DNA of 64,000 nt, from assembly GCF_000186705.1 (NCBI RefSeq), contig NZ_AEUE01000003.1, positions 248,001 through 312,000 of the forward strand, in the 5' to 3' direction. The translations under genes were made by a program, and so were the position numbers. Position 1 is the first letter of the stretch. Each line of letters begins with the position of its first letter. Below, in pieces: positions 24,511 to 33,244 of the stretch. Under the pieces are notes generated by a model. It saw only the letters and a program-made list of their open reading frames with translations, searched no databases and was not told where the DNA came from. The stretch comes from Citromicrobium sp. JLT1363. Its GTDB lineage: Bacteria > Pseudomonadota > Alphaproteobacteria > Sphingomonadales > Sphingomonadaceae.

Positions 24511-25257
24511 ATGGATATTTCCTCTTACGTACTGCTAAGCCAGGAACAGGCGCTGAGGCGGCGGCTGGACATTGTCGCCAACAATCTTGCGAACACCTCG
24601 ACCGTCGGTTTCCGGCGCGAGCAGCCGCAATTCCGCGAATTCGTGGAGCGCGCCGACGAGGCGCTCCACGACGATGCGAAGCCGACTTCTTTCGTGCTCG
24701 ATTTTCGTGCCATTCACGACATGGCGCCGGGCGCCTTCCAGCCGACCGGCAATCCGCTGGACGTGATGATCGAGGGGCCGGGCTATCTGACGGTTCAGCT
24801 GCCCGATGGGGCGGGCACCGCCTATACCCGCGCGGGCTTCGTCAACGTGCTCGACACGGGCGAGCTTGCGACCGCCGGGGGGCAGCGCCTGCTCGACGAG
24901 GGCGGACAGCCGATCGCAGTTCCTCCCGAACAGGCCGGTCGCATCTCGATCGCGGGCGATGGCAGCGTGATGGGGCCTGATGGCCCGCTAGGCCGTCTGG
25001 CAGTGACCGTCTTCGACGACGAGACCGGCCTCGCGCCCAGGGGCGACGGGCTTTATTCGGGGGCCGAGGGCCGCGTGCTCGCCGCCGAGGAAACGAAGCT
25101 GCGCAGCGGCGGGGTCGAAGGCTCGAACGTCCAGCCAATCGTGGAAACCACCGCGATGATCGACATCCTGCGCTCCTACCAGAACAGCGTGCGCATGTCC
25201 GAAAGCCTCAACGACATGCGCAAACGCGCGCTCGACCGGCTGGGCCGCGTCGGCTGA
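24511..25257 (+). CDS. flgF: flagellar basal-body rod protein FlgF
   Basis: A 248-residue proximal-rod protein. N-terminal family motif LDIVANNLANTSTVGFRRE and C-terminal GSNVQPIVETTAMIDILRSYQNSVRMSESLNDMRKRALDRLGRVG match FlgF. It starts the rightward flgF-flgG-flgA-flgH unit. Confidence 0.93.
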   Translation: MDISSYVLLSQEQALRRRLDIVANNLANTSTVGFRREQPQFREFVERADEALHDDAKPTSFVLDFRAIHDMAPGAFQPTGNPLDVMIEGPGYLTVQLPDGAGTAYTRAGFVNVLDTGELATAGGQRLLDEGGQPIAVPPEQAGRISIAGDGSVMGPDGPLGRLAVTVFDDETGLAPRGDGLYSGAEGRVLAAEETKLRSGGVEGSNVQPIVETTAMIDILRSYQNSVRMSESLNDMRKRALDRLGRVG

Positions 25258-25294
25258 TCCGCTTCAAACAGACCTCCAACCAAGGAATAACACC

Positions 25295-26080
25295 ATGCGT
25301 TCGCTCTCGATCGCCGGCACCGGCATGCTCGCGCAGCAGACCAATGTCGACGTCATCTCCAACAACATCGCCAACATGAACACGACCGGGTTCAAGCGTC
25401 AGCGCGCCCAGTTCCAGGATCTGCTCTACCAGCAGGTCTCGCGTCCCGGCGCGGCATCCAACGGGCCCGAAGCGCGCGTGCCGACGGGCATCCAGATCGG
25501 CGCGGGCGTGCGCACCGGCGGCGTCTACCGCATCGCGGAGCAGGGCGCGCTGGTACAGACCGACAATCGCTACGACCTCGCAATTCAGGGGCTGGGCTAT
25601 TTCCAGGTCCAGATGCCCACGGGCGAGATCGCCTATACCCGCGACGGCACGTTCCAGCTTTCCGACCAGGGAGAACTGGTCACGTCGCAGGGCTTGCGTG
25701 TCGAGCCGGGCATCACCGTGCCGCAGGGTGCGGTGGATGTCGTGGTGTCGCGCACGGGCGAGGTACAGATCAAGCTCGCGGGCGAGCCCGAGCTGCAGGT
25801 GGTGGGTCAGATCGAACTCGCCACCTTCGTCAACGAAGCCGGACTGGAAGCCAAGGGCGACAACCTGTTCCTCGCCACCGCATCCTCGGGCGAGCCGACC
25901 ATCTCGCCGCCGGGCGAGCCGGGCTTCGGCAATCTGGCGCAGGGCTTCGTCGAGGCGTCCAACGTCAATCCGGTTGCGGAAATCACCGCGCTCATCACCG
26001 CGCAGCGCGCTTACGAGATGAACAGCCGGGTGGTGAAGACCGCCGACGAAATGCTCGGCACGACGAGCCAGCTGCGCTGA
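25295..26080 (+). CDS. flgG: flagellar distal-rod protein FlgG
   Basis: A 261-residue FlgG with the standard start RSLSIAGTGMLAQQTNVDVISNNIANMNTTGFKRQRAQFQDLLYQ, split by the usual family spacing, and the C-terminal EASNVNPVAEITALITAQRAYEMNSRVVKTADEML. Length equals the family norm (about 260). The stop overlaps the flgA ATG by one base (TGATG). Confidence 0.97.
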   Translation: MRSLSIAGTGMLAQQTNVDVISNNIANMNTTGFKRQRAQFQDLLYQQVSRPGAASNGPEARVPTGIQIGAGVRTGGVYRIAEQGALVQTDNRYDLAIQGLGYFQVQMPTGEIAYTRDGTFQLSDQGELVTSQGLRVEPGITVPQGAVDVVVSRTGEVQIKLAGEPELQVVGQIELATFVNEAGLEAKGDNLFLATASSGEPTISPPGEPGFGNLAQGFVEASNVNPVAEITALITAQRAYEMNSRVVKTADEMLGTTSQLR

Positions 26081-26550
26081 TGGCCCGGCAAGCCCTGATC
26101 CGTCTCGCGCTGGTCGCCGGACTGGTGCTGGCCCCTTGCGGCCCGGCCTTTGCGCAGAGCGCTGGCGAGGGGGTCGAGGCCGATGTCCTCACCCGCTCGA
26201 TCCAGCGTGGCGAAGTACTTTCGGCACGCGATTTCGCGCCCGAGCAGATCTCGGCGGGCCAGGCCCGCGGGAGCATTTCGGCCGAAGAGGCCGCCGGTTT
26301 CGAGGCGCGGCGCCCGCTGCGCAGCGGGATGCCAGTGCGCGCCAGCGACCTGACCGAACCCCGCCTCGTGCGCCGGGGGCAGCCGGTCACGCTCATCCTG
26401 CGATCCGGTGCGCTTTCCATCAGTGCCACCGGGCGCGCGCTCGCCGACGGAGCGCTGGGCGAGCCGGTCCGCGTGTTCAGCGAAGCCACCAACCAGACGC
26501 TGGATGGCGTCGTCGAAAGCGCCGGGCGCGTGCGCGTCTCCGCCGGCTGA
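26080..26550 (+). CDS. flgA: flagellar P-ring chaperone FlgA (short form)
   Basis: A 156-residue exported protein with signal peptide ending FAQS and a SAF/ChapFlgA domain (RSIQRGEVLSARDF, LRSGMPVRASDL, RGQPVTLILRSGALSIS). It is shorter than enteric FlgA because the N-terminal domain is missing, as is common in alphaproteobacteria. It helps assemble the P ring in the periplasm; the P-ring gene flgI itself is not in this unit. Confidence 0.9.
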   Translation: MARQALIRLALVAGLVLAPCGPAFAQSAGEGVEADVLTRSIQRGEVLSARDFAPEQISAGQARGSISAEEAAGFEARRPLRSGMPVRASDLTEPRLVRRGQPVTLILRSGALSISATGRALADGALGEPVRVFSEATNQTLDGVVESAGRVRVSAG

Positions 26551-26570
26551 CACCTTTGGGAGGAAATCCA

Positions 26571-27320
26571 ATGAAGAAGATTGCGATACTGATCGCCATG
26601 GGAACGATGCTGGCCGGGTGCGGCTCGCTCGAGCGGCTCCGCAATGTCGGCAAGGCGCCGGCGATGACCCCCATCGAGCAGATGGAAGTCCCCGGCTACG
26701 AACCCTCGATCGCCCGGGCGGACATGGCCCCGCAGCGCGCGGGATCGACGCCTGTGCCGCCCGCCGCCCAGGAGGCACCAACGGCCTCGCTGTTCCGGGC
26801 TGGTGCGGGCACGCTGTTCCAGGATCAGCGTGCCTCGCAGGTGGGCGATGTGCTGACCGTGGAAATCAACATCGCGGACAGGGCCGATCTGGCCAATTCC
26901 ACCTCCCGTTCGCGCAGCGGCTCGGAAAGCGTCGGCATTGCCTCCTTGCTGGGGCTTCAGAAGCTCATCCCCGGCGATCCGGGCAGCGCCGTCGATGCCT
27001 CTTCCGCTTCCCAGTCGGGCGGACAGGGCAACACCAGCCGGAGCGAGACGTTGCGGATGACGATGGCCGCCATCGTCACCGATGTGCTGCCCAACGGCAA
27101 TCTGGTGATCCGGGGACGCCAGGAGGTGCGGGTCAACTTCGAACTGCGCGAACTGATCGTCACCGGCATCGTGCGGCCGCAGGATATCCGGCGGGGCAAC
27201 ACGATCCAGCACGGCCAGATCGCCGAGGCGCGGATCAGCTATGGCGGACGCGGCCAGTTGACCGATGTGCAGCAGGCCCGCTGGGGCCAGCAGATCTACG
27301 AGGCGCTGTTCCCCTTCTGA
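26571..27320 (+). CDS. flgH: flagellar L-ring lipoprotein FlgH
   Basis: A 249-residue outer-membrane ring protein with a lipoprotein signal (lipobox LAGC, Cys17), LFQDQRASQVGDVLTVEI, and the C-terminal GNLVIRGRQEV, VTGIVRPQDI and GRGQLTDVQQARWGQQIYEALFPF hallmarks. GGGAGGAAAT lies just before the ATG at 26571. Confidence 0.95.
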   Translation: MKKIAILIAMGTMLAGCGSLERLRNVGKAPAMTPIEQMEVPGYEPSIARADMAPQRAGSTPVPPAAQEAPTASLFRAGAGTLFQDQRASQVGDVLTVEINIADRADLANSTSRSRSGSESVGIASLLGLQKLIPGDPGSAVDASSASQSGGQGNTSRSETLRMTMAAIVTDVLPNGNLVIRGRQEVRVNFELRELIVTGIVRPQDIRRGNTIQHGQIAEARISYGGRGQLTDVQQARWGQQIYEALFPF

Positions 27321-27567
27321 CGCTTCGCGGCGCTTTTCGGGAAGCTCCTCTCGGGACGGGATGGCCCGGTGCACGGCGCTGCACCGGGTCTTTCCGCTTG
27401 CCTCGCGCAGCCTGCGCGGTGCGCAAAAAAAGACGGCACATCGGTTGGGGGCAACCCGCATTTCTTCCCAGAATGAAAGGCGCGCTGTGTTTTTGCAGGG
27501 CGTCGGGGGCCAGCGTTTCTGGCCCGGACCGCAGAAGGCGGTCCCACTATCCAGAAGGAAATGAAAA
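27321..27567. promoter_or_regulatory. flagellin upstream region
   Basis: A 247-base spacer between flgH and flagellin. It includes AT-rich tracts at 27424-27432 and 27490-27497 and a GAAGGAAATG ribosome-binding site before the flagellin ATG. It should hold the flagellin promoter and the 5' leader that FlbT would bind. I could not settle on a promoter class. Confidence 0.4.
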
Positions 27568-28395
27568 ATGGCGTTCTCAGTCAACACCAACACCGGTGCC
27601 ATGGCGGCCCTGCAGAGCCTCAACCAGACCAACAAGGGTCTGTCGCAGGTTCAGAGCCGCATCAACACCGGCCTGAACGTCGCATCGACCAAGGACGATT
27701 CGGCATCGTTCACGATTGCGCAGACCCTCCGCGGCGACGTGGGTGGTCTTTCGGCGGTCAACTCCTCGCTCAACCGGGCGAAGAGCTCCGTCGACGTGGC
27801 GGTTGCGGGTACGGAGCAGATCTCCGACATCCTCAACCAGATGAAGGCCAAGGCCATCCAGGCGTCGGACGACGGCCTGGACGCTGACAGCCGCACCGCG
27901 ATCAACGCCGACTACACGGCCCTGAAGGAGCAGATCGGCACGATCATCGCTTCTTCGGAGTTCAACGGCACGAACCTGCTGAAGGATGACGCTACCGCGA
28001 CCGGTCGGGTTTCCGCGCTTCAGTCGCTCGACACCACGAGCACGCTGACCGTGGCCAACCAGGCCTTCGACACCAACGTCACCACCGCTCTTGGTACCGG
28101 CCTCGGCTCGAAAGCCGATGCCGACACCGCACTGACCGAGATCGACACCGTGTCTGCCACGGTGACGTCGACGCTGAGCACTCTGGGTTCGGCTTCGCGC
28201 AAGATCGAGGGACAGCTGGAGTTCAACGGAAAGCTTTCGGACGTGATCGAGAGCGGTATCGGCAACCTCGTCGATGCCGATCTGGCCAAGGAATCCGCCA
28301 AGCTGCAGGCCTTGCAGGTCAAGCAGCAGCTGGGTGTCCAGGCCCTGTCGATCGCCAACCAGGCGCCGCAGACGATCACCTCGCTGTTCCGTTAA
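27568..28395 (+). CDS. fliC: flagellin
   Basis: A 275-residue flagellin made only of the conserved D0/D1 helices with a short middle, as in many alphaproteobacteria. The N terminus (SVNTNTGAMAALQSLNQTN) and C terminus (ALQVKQQLGVQALSIANQAPQTITSLFR) are typical. Its codon use and synonymous sites look like those of a highly expressed gene. It is monocistronic, with its own upstream region and a strong terminator 42 bases after the stop. Only one flagellin gene is present in the window. Confidence 0.95.
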   Translation: MAFSVNTNTGAMAALQSLNQTNKGLSQVQSRINTGLNVASTKDDSASFTIAQTLRGDVGGLSAVNSSLNRAKSSVDVAVAGTEQISDILNQMKAKAIQASDDGLDADSRTAINADYTALKEQIGTIIASSEFNGTNLLKDDATATGRVSALQSLDTTSTLTVANQAFDTNVTTALGTGLGSKADADTALTEIDTVSATVTSTLSTLGSASRKIEGQLEFNGKLSDVIESGIGNLVDADLAKESAKLQALQVKQQLGVQALSIANQAPQTITSLFR

Positions 28396-28436
28396 TCCGG
28401 TCGACACAGCTTCTTCCCGCTGGGGAGAAGCACACT

Positions 28437-28466
28437 GGGGCCGGGCGCAAGCCCGGCCCCTTTTTT
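28437..28466 (+). terminator. Rho-independent terminator of flagellin
   Basis: A perfect 10-base GC stem (GGGGCCGGGC / GCCCGGCCCC) with a GCAA tetraloop is followed directly by six T residues. Confidence 0.9.
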
Positions 28467-28541
28467 GGGTCGCGCCGGTCAGCGGCGCCGCCTACGCTGC
28501 CGGGCGCAGCAGCATCAACGTCAGGATGGGTATCCCCACTA

Positions 28542-28955
28542 GTGGCCACAATCTTTCCCCGCGTGCGCGAAATAGCCGATCCATACGGGGAGGTGGTGAG
28601 GATAAGCGTAGAGCCTCATCCCGGCGGCGCGCTGGTTCTGATAGACCGTCCCGATGCCCCGCACGCGGGGAAGGCCATGCTCGATGGCTACGGCGCCGAC
28701 GTCCTGCTCGGCTACATCATGTCGGCCCGCCTCGCGGTTCCGGGCTCGATGCCCGAAGAAGAGATCGGCGGCCTCTTCCCCGCCCGCTTCCAGCTCGAGC
28801 CGGAACCGGACGCCGCCATCATCATCGACCAGATCAACGACGAAGAGCCGCTCAGGATCGCAGCGGCACTCTGGGATCGTGTCTATGCCGATCTGTGCAT
28901 CGTGTGCGCGCATGCGCGCGAACTCGGCCGACGACAGCAGGCCTATCTCCACTAG
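28542..28955 (+). CDS. hypothetical protein downstream of flagellin
   Basis: A 137-residue soluble protein of mixed alpha/beta character (VRISVEPHPGGALVLIDRP, LLGYIMSARLAVPGSMPEEEIGG, PDAAIIIDQINDEE). The start is a GTG at 28542 with a weak ribosome-binding site. An overlapping minus-strand frame is judged antisense because this strand gives the more protein-like sequence. The family is not recognised; position between flagellin and flgD suggests a flagellar or regulatory role. Confidence 0.55.
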   Translation: MATIFPRVREIADPYGEVVRISVEPHPGGALVLIDRPDAPHAGKAMLDGYGADVLLGYIMSARLAVPGSMPEEEIGGLFPARFQLEPEPDAAIIIDQINDEEPLRIAAALWDRVYADLCIVCAHARELGRRQQAYLH

Positions 28956-29049
28956 GAAGCCGGTGAAGGTGCGTGCCGGCGCCACAAGGCGCGACCGGCC
29001 ATGAGCCGGTGGCGCAAGCCGTTCGGTGAAATGGGGGAGGGGAAAGGCG

Positions 29050-29126
29050 GACTTCCGGGGCACGCCGCGGCGCGATTGCGATCGTGCCGACGACAGGGAG
29101 GGAGGGGGAGATGTGCCCCGGAAGTC
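29050..29126. repeat. 14-base inverted repeat with 49-base loop
   Basis: Perfect arms GACTTCCGGGGCAC (29050-29063) and GTGCCCCGGAAGTC (29113-29126) lie in the 264-base spacer between the hypothetical gene and flgD. A CTATAAT motif on the minus strand at 29171-29176 lies about 45 bases from the right arm. The spacer has no convincing gene, so the repeat could be part of a small RNA or a terminator between convergent transcripts. Confidence 0.6.
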
Positions 29127-29170
29127 GCAACCTGGCAGTGGGAGACTGAGGAACTGCCTGTCCTTCTTTC

Positions 29171-29176
29171 ATTATA
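29171..29176 (-). promoter_or_regulatory. CTATAAT motif without a coding gene behind it
   Basis: The minus strand reads GCTATAATGAA. It is the fourth copy of this hexamer in flagellar spacers, but here the next leftward element is the 14-base inverted repeat rather than a gene. Confidence 0.35.
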
Positions 29177-29219
29177 GCAATCGCGGGGACGGTTTGGTGC
29201 CCGCCCCCGCGGAAATTTG

Positions 29220-29882
29220 TCAGGGCGCGATCACCCGCAGGAGAGCCCCGGAAGGGAAGCCCTGCCCGTTGATCCCGAGCGTCACCGCGCCATCGCGCGT
29301 GGCCACTTCGTCGATCACGCCCGTGCTGCGGATGGTCACAGGCACATTCTGGCCGGCTGCATCGAGCGCGCCTAGCGAGAGCGTGTAGCTGCCAGCAGCC
29401 GCAGTTCGCCCGTTGCCAAGGGAGCCGTCCCAGGCAAAGCTGCCCATGCTGGCCGGATCGAGTTCGCGGGTTTCGACCACGCGCCCCTGTGCATCGGTGA
29501 TCGTTGCCGAAAGCGTCTGTATCGGGCGTTCGGCCTGCCACTGCCATTGCGCGGGCTGGCGGTCCGAAAGGCCTGCGGTCGCGCTGTCCAGTTCGACCCG
29601 CTTGCCGAGGAAATTGGCCGACTGGGCAAGGTCCTGCGTCGAAAGGCTGGCGAGAATGTCCTTGAGGGTGGAGGTCTGCTGGATCGACTGCTCGACTTGG
29701 GAATACTGGACCAGCTGCTGCGTGTACTGCGAGGTGTCCATGGGATCGAGAGGGTCCTGGTTCTGCATCTGCGTGGTCAGCAGCTTCAGGAACATGTCGA
29801 AATTGGCGTTCAGCTCGGCGCCCGCCTTGGAGCTGCCGTCGGCGCCCTGCGACACCGGAGAAATCGATGAAATGGCTGTCAT
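29220..29882 (-). CDS. flgD: flagellar hook-capping protein FlgD
   Basis: A 220-residue hook cap. The N-terminal FDMFLKLLTTQMQNQDPLDPMD motif is diagnostic, followed by TSQYTQQLVQYSQVEQ, a FLGKRVEL segment, and the Ig-like/tudor C-terminal half (FAWDG, AAGSYTLSLGA). It follows the fliK gene after 10 bases. Confidence 0.95.
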   Translation of the reverse strand: MTAISSISPVSQGADGSSKAGAELNANFDMFLKLLTTQMQNQDPLDPMDTSQYTQQLVQYSQVEQSIQQTSTLKDILASLSTQDLAQSANFLGKRVELDSATAGLSDRQPAQWQWQAERPIQTLSATITDAQGRVVETRELDPASMGSFAWDGSLGNGRTAAAGSYTLSLGALDAAGQNVPVTIRSTGVIDEVATRDGAVTLGINGQGFPSGALLRVIAP

Positions 29883-29892
29883 GTCTGGGTCC

Positions 29893-30903
29893 TCAAGCGA
29901 AGAGATCTAGGCTGCCGCTCGCGCGAAGCCGGTGCGGCGGAGCCGGGCTGTCGTCGTCGGTTTCGGCCAAAGCGGCATCGGGTTGGGCGGGCGTATCCGG
30001 CCGGCGGTGCTGGCCTTGCTGGTCGCCGCGCCCGTGGCTGCGCGCTTCGAACTGGAAGGACTGGCCATCCGTCCGCACGCCCGCATCGCCCAGCGCGCGC
30101 GCAAGATCCGCACTGTCGCGCCGCAGCATTTCGAGCGCCGCGCTGCTTTCGGCGGAGACAAGCGCCCGCATGGTGCCGCGATCGTCGAACTGGAGCCGGA
30201 TCTGGATCTCGCCCATTTCCACCGGATCGAGGCGGATCGTCAGGCTATCGCGCCCGTCCACGCTCTGCCGGGCGATCTCCACGCCGAGCTGATGGCCGAT
30301 CTCGCCCGGCCGGGCCGAGACGGTGGCGGGGGGCGATCCGGGCGTGGCCGGCGGTGCAGCCTGGTTCCTGACCCCGTCGGCGCGGGTCTGGCCCGGCATT
30401 TCGGCGGCGGGCGAGCCTGTATCGGGCAGGGGCGCTTGCGGTTCGGCCCGAGCCGTGTCGACCATGGCCGCGAAGTCGCCCTTGTCTGCGTTTGCGAGAG
30501 CATTGACCGGGGATTGCGGCGGACCGGAATCCGAAGACGGCCGGAGGATTGCGGTTTGGACAGTTCCAAGGCTCTCCTGCGGCCCCGGGGCAATCCGCGC
30601 GTCTCGCTGCGAGACGCCCTTCGCGCGCGCGCCATCCCCTGCGCCGGTATTCACCGGCCCGGGTGCAGGGCGTGCCAGAGGCAGGGGGGCGGCGACGTTC
30701 GGGGCGGGAGGGGCCACAACCGGTTGCAGCGCGGGCGCGGCAGGCGCGGCCGGAGCATCGGCGGGAATTTCGTCCGATTGCGCTGTCGGGGGCATGCCTT
30801 CCCTACTGGCATCGATACGAGCGCCCAAAGCGATCAGCGCACCGGAAATTTCCGCACAGATATCCTCGTCGTCGTCGATGATATGCACGCTGGGCCTAGG
30901 CAT
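29893..30903 (-). CDS. fliK: FliK-like hook-length protein fused to a response-regulator receiver start
   Basis: A 336-residue protein. Residues 1-33 (VHIIDDDEDICAEISGALIALGA) look like the first strand and helix of a FixJ-type receiver domain with its acidic pocket, but the phospho-acceptor strand is absent. Residues 37-200 are a Pro/Ala-rich region typical of FliK, and about 215-280 form the FliK C-terminal core (SLTIRLDPVEMGEIQIRL). The ATG at 30903 overlaps the kinase stop by 8 bases, as a cognate regulator would. A start at 30795, behind AGGGA, would make a normal FliK with a regulator remnant upstream. FliK controls hook length and the export switch. Confidence 0.75.
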   Translation of the reverse strand: MPRPSVHIIDDDEDICAEISGALIALGARIDASREGMPPTAQSDEIPADAPAAPAAPALQPVVAPPAPNVAAPLPLARPAPGPVNTGAGDGARAKGVSQRDARIAPGPQESLGTVQTAILRPSSDSGPPQSPVNALANADKGDFAAMVDTARAEPQAPLPDTGSPAAEMPGQTRADGVRNQAAPPATPGSPPATVSARPGEIGHQLGVEIARQSVDGRDSLTIRLDPVEMGEIQIRLQFDDRGTMRALVSAESSAALEMLRRDSADLARALGDAGVRTDGQSFQFEARSHGRGDQQGQHRRPDTPAQPDAALAETDDDSPAPPHRLRASGSLDLFA

Positions 30904-33244
30904 GCACCGTGTCACCCTGCACGTCTTCAGGAGGGGTGTCCTGCTGCACCACGACGAATTCGGGAAAATCGATCGTCAGGATCGCACCGCGTTCCGGCGC
31001 AGGGCGGGATTCGATGGCGATCTTGCCGCCGATTTCCATCACGATCTGGCGCGAGATATACAGGCCCAGCCCGGTTCCGCGATCGGAATCCTTGGTCGTC
31101 GTGAAGGCATCGAAGGCCGCCTGGGGATGGCTCAGCGCCAGCCCTTCGCCATTGTCGGCAATGCTGATGCGCAGCCCTTCGCCAACCGGCTCGACCGTCA
31201 GTTCGATGGCGCCCGTCAGGCCCGGGTCCTGCCTCTCGCGCCGTGCTGCGATGGAATCGATCGCGTTCTGGATCGCGTTGACCAGAACCTGTTCGAGGCC
31301 GACGCGCGGTGCGAGCACCCGAAGCCCGGAATCCTCGGGCGAGACGACCTGCACCCCGACATCGTGCTGGACCAGCAAGGGCCGCATGAACGAAAGCGTC
31401 GTCCCGACCACGTCTGCCGGGTCGAGCGGCTCGGGATCGCTATCCTCTATCCGGGCATAGCGCGAAATCCGGCCGATGATGTCGCGGGCCCTGTCCACCT
31501 GCTCGCTGATCCGGTCCAGTTTGCCGCGTGCACGCGGAACGCTCTCTTCCGTCCCCTGATCCAGCAGCAGGCGCCCGTTCTCTGCGCATAGCGAAATGGT
31601 GAAGAGCGGCTGCTTGAGCTCGTGACTGAGTGCCGAGGCCATGCCGCCCAGTTCGACCAGTCGCGCCTGCTGCAACATCCGGTTCTGGGCCAGCTTGGAC
31701 TGGCGCAGGTGCACCATCCAGCCCGAACGCCAGTGGCCCGGCCCCAGCAGTTCCTGCACGACCAGCAGATACCAGTCGTTCGTTTCATCCTCCGCCATGC
31801 GAAATTCGATGAAGGCGTCGGGTTCGTGGCTCACCTCCGAAAAGGCCATGCAATCGTTGGGATGGACCCGTTGCGAACGCCGGATCGCAGCGCGATCCAT
31901 ATCGACGTCCGTGAACTGCAGCATGCCGGTCTCGGGTTGGAAGAGGATGTTCGACGCGAACGTAAGGTCCATTTCCTTCTTGAGTTCGCTCACCGTACGA
32001 ACGACGCGCTTTCGCTCGTCCATCACGTCGGCGAAGCGGTTGTTCGCCGCCACGATTGCGGCGATCGGGCGCTCGAATTCGTCGAAGGCGAGGCTGCCCG
32101 GCGCGGAAAGGCCCGACCGTCCGAACCCTTCGGTCACTTCCTTCCATGCCTGCAGCGATCGTTTGAGTCCGCGCGTGATAATCAGCTGCAGCAGGATCGC
32201 GAAAAGGAGGATCAGCGCCGGGCCGATCATCTGGAGCAACACTCCGCGATAGGCGCGTTCGGCGATGGGCCGGGTCGAATACAGGTAGTGATACTGCTGG
32301 CCCAGGATCGTCACATTGGCGAGCTGGCAGGCCGAAACCCAGTAGGCGAAGGTGTTCCGATCGCTTGGTCCGGTCACCTGCGATCCGTCGTCGATCCGCT
32401 GACACCCGAAGGTTGCCATCGCTTCGGCCGACCGCAGGCTGTCTTCGTCCCGGGCAATCATCACGTCCTGCCGCTCGATCCCGTCATTGCTCAATTCCGT
32501 CAGGCCGAGGTACGGTTCTCCCAGGAACAGCCCCCGTCCGATGCGCACCTGCACCTGAAGCGCGGTCTCCGCCTTGAAAGTCCTGAATTCCTGCGGGAAA
32601 CGGGCGATGCTACCGACAAACAGAACGAGTGCGGACGTCACCACGATCAGGGTGATCGACGCCGAGAGCAGTTCTGCAAGATTGATCGTCCGCCGCTTCG
32701 ATATCCGACCGGTAAGCAGGTTCAGCGCCAGCAGCGAAACGGTCAGGTCGACCAGAGCCGCCAGCAACACCTCGTTGAGAAGCTTGCGGATTATCGTCAG
32801 CGCGATGATGCTCGAGGTGGGACTATAGTTGAAATACAGGATCAGATAGAGCGCCGCCGCGCCGAACGTGGAGTAGAATACGACGGTGGCGATCGCCAGC
32901 GAACGACCGGCAAACCGGAAACGGTCGATAAACAGAACGTGGGCCAGCGACACGCCGAGGGAGAACGCATGGCCCCACCACAGCACGGATGCGCCCATGG
33001 TCAGAAAGACCATCGGGATTGCGAGGCGAAGCCCACCCAGCCGGTAAGCCAGCAGGTAGAAGAAAGGGCCGAGATAGAACTCGAACCCCCGGTCGACGAT
33101 AATCCGGGATGAGCTTGCGGCGACCGCGATCGCGCATATCGCAACGACGACGATCCATCCCCTGGTCGTCATCTGCCGGAACGAATGCAGGCCGAAGGGA
33201 GGATCCAGCTTGTTCTGGGACCGGGAGATCAGGCCGTCCATCAT
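30896..33244 (-). CDS. membrane sensor histidine kinase
   Basis: A 782-residue kinase. About seven hydrophobic segments (residues 28-212) form a membrane sensor; an extracytoplasmic segment (about 213-335) is followed by another membrane helix (338-357), a HAMP-like linker, a PAS-like region, the H box with His541 (SALSHELKQP), N box (NAIQNAID, 656-663), DNGEG (697-701) and GTGLGLYI (723-730). The class resembles FixL/DctB-type kinases. Its ATG overlaps the stop of the upstream response regulator by four bases; its stop overlaps the receiver-like start of the fliK gene. Likely a flagellar or motility regulator, by context. Confidence 0.85.
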   Translation of the reverse strand: MMDGLISRSQNKLDPPFGLHSFRQMTTRGWIVVVAICAIAVAASSSRIIVDRGFEFYLGPFFYLLAYRLGGLRLAIPMVFLTMGASVLWWGHAFSLGVSLAHVLFIDRFRFAGRSLAIATVVFYSTFGAAALYLILYFNYSPTSSIIALTIIRKLLNEVLLAALVDLTVSLLALNLLTGRISKRRTINLAELLSASITLIVVTSALVLFVGSIARFPQEFRTFKAETALQVQVRIGRGLFLGEPYLGLTELSNDGIERQDVMIARDEDSLRSAEAMATFGCQRIDDGSQVTGPSDRNTFAYWVSACQLANVTILGQQYHYLYSTRPIAERAYRGVLLQMIGPALILLFAILLQLIITRGLKRSLQAWKEVTEGFGRSGLSAPGSLAFDEFERPIAAIVAANNRFADVMDERKRVVRTVSELKKEMDLTFASNILFQPETGMLQFTDVDMDRAAIRRSQRVHPNDCMAFSEVSHEPDAFIEFRMAEDETNDWYLLVVQELLGPGHWRSGWMVHLRQSKLAQNRMLQQARLVELGGMASALSHELKQPLFTISLCAENGRLLLDQGTEESVPRARGKLDRISEQVDRARDIIGRISRYARIEDSDPEPLDPADVVGTTLSFMRPLLVQHDVGVQVVSPEDSGLRVLAPRVGLEQVLVNAIQNAIDSIAARRERQDPGLTGAIELTVEPVGEGLRISIADNGEGLALSHPQAAFDAFTTTKDSDRGTGLGLYISRQIVMEIGGKIAIESRPAPERGAILTIDFPEFVVVQQDTPPEDVQGDTVHA

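Noticed and set aside
27435-27448. Sigma-54-like GGCAC-N5-TTGG upstream of flagellin
   Set aside because: The -12 element reads GG instead of GC, and no sigma-54 activator gene is seen in the window, so a sigma-54 call is not supported.
28539-29063. Minus-strand frame of 174 codons opposite the gene at 28542
   Set aside because: The plus-strand frame has better protein character. The minus frame has no recognisable motif or ribosome-binding site.
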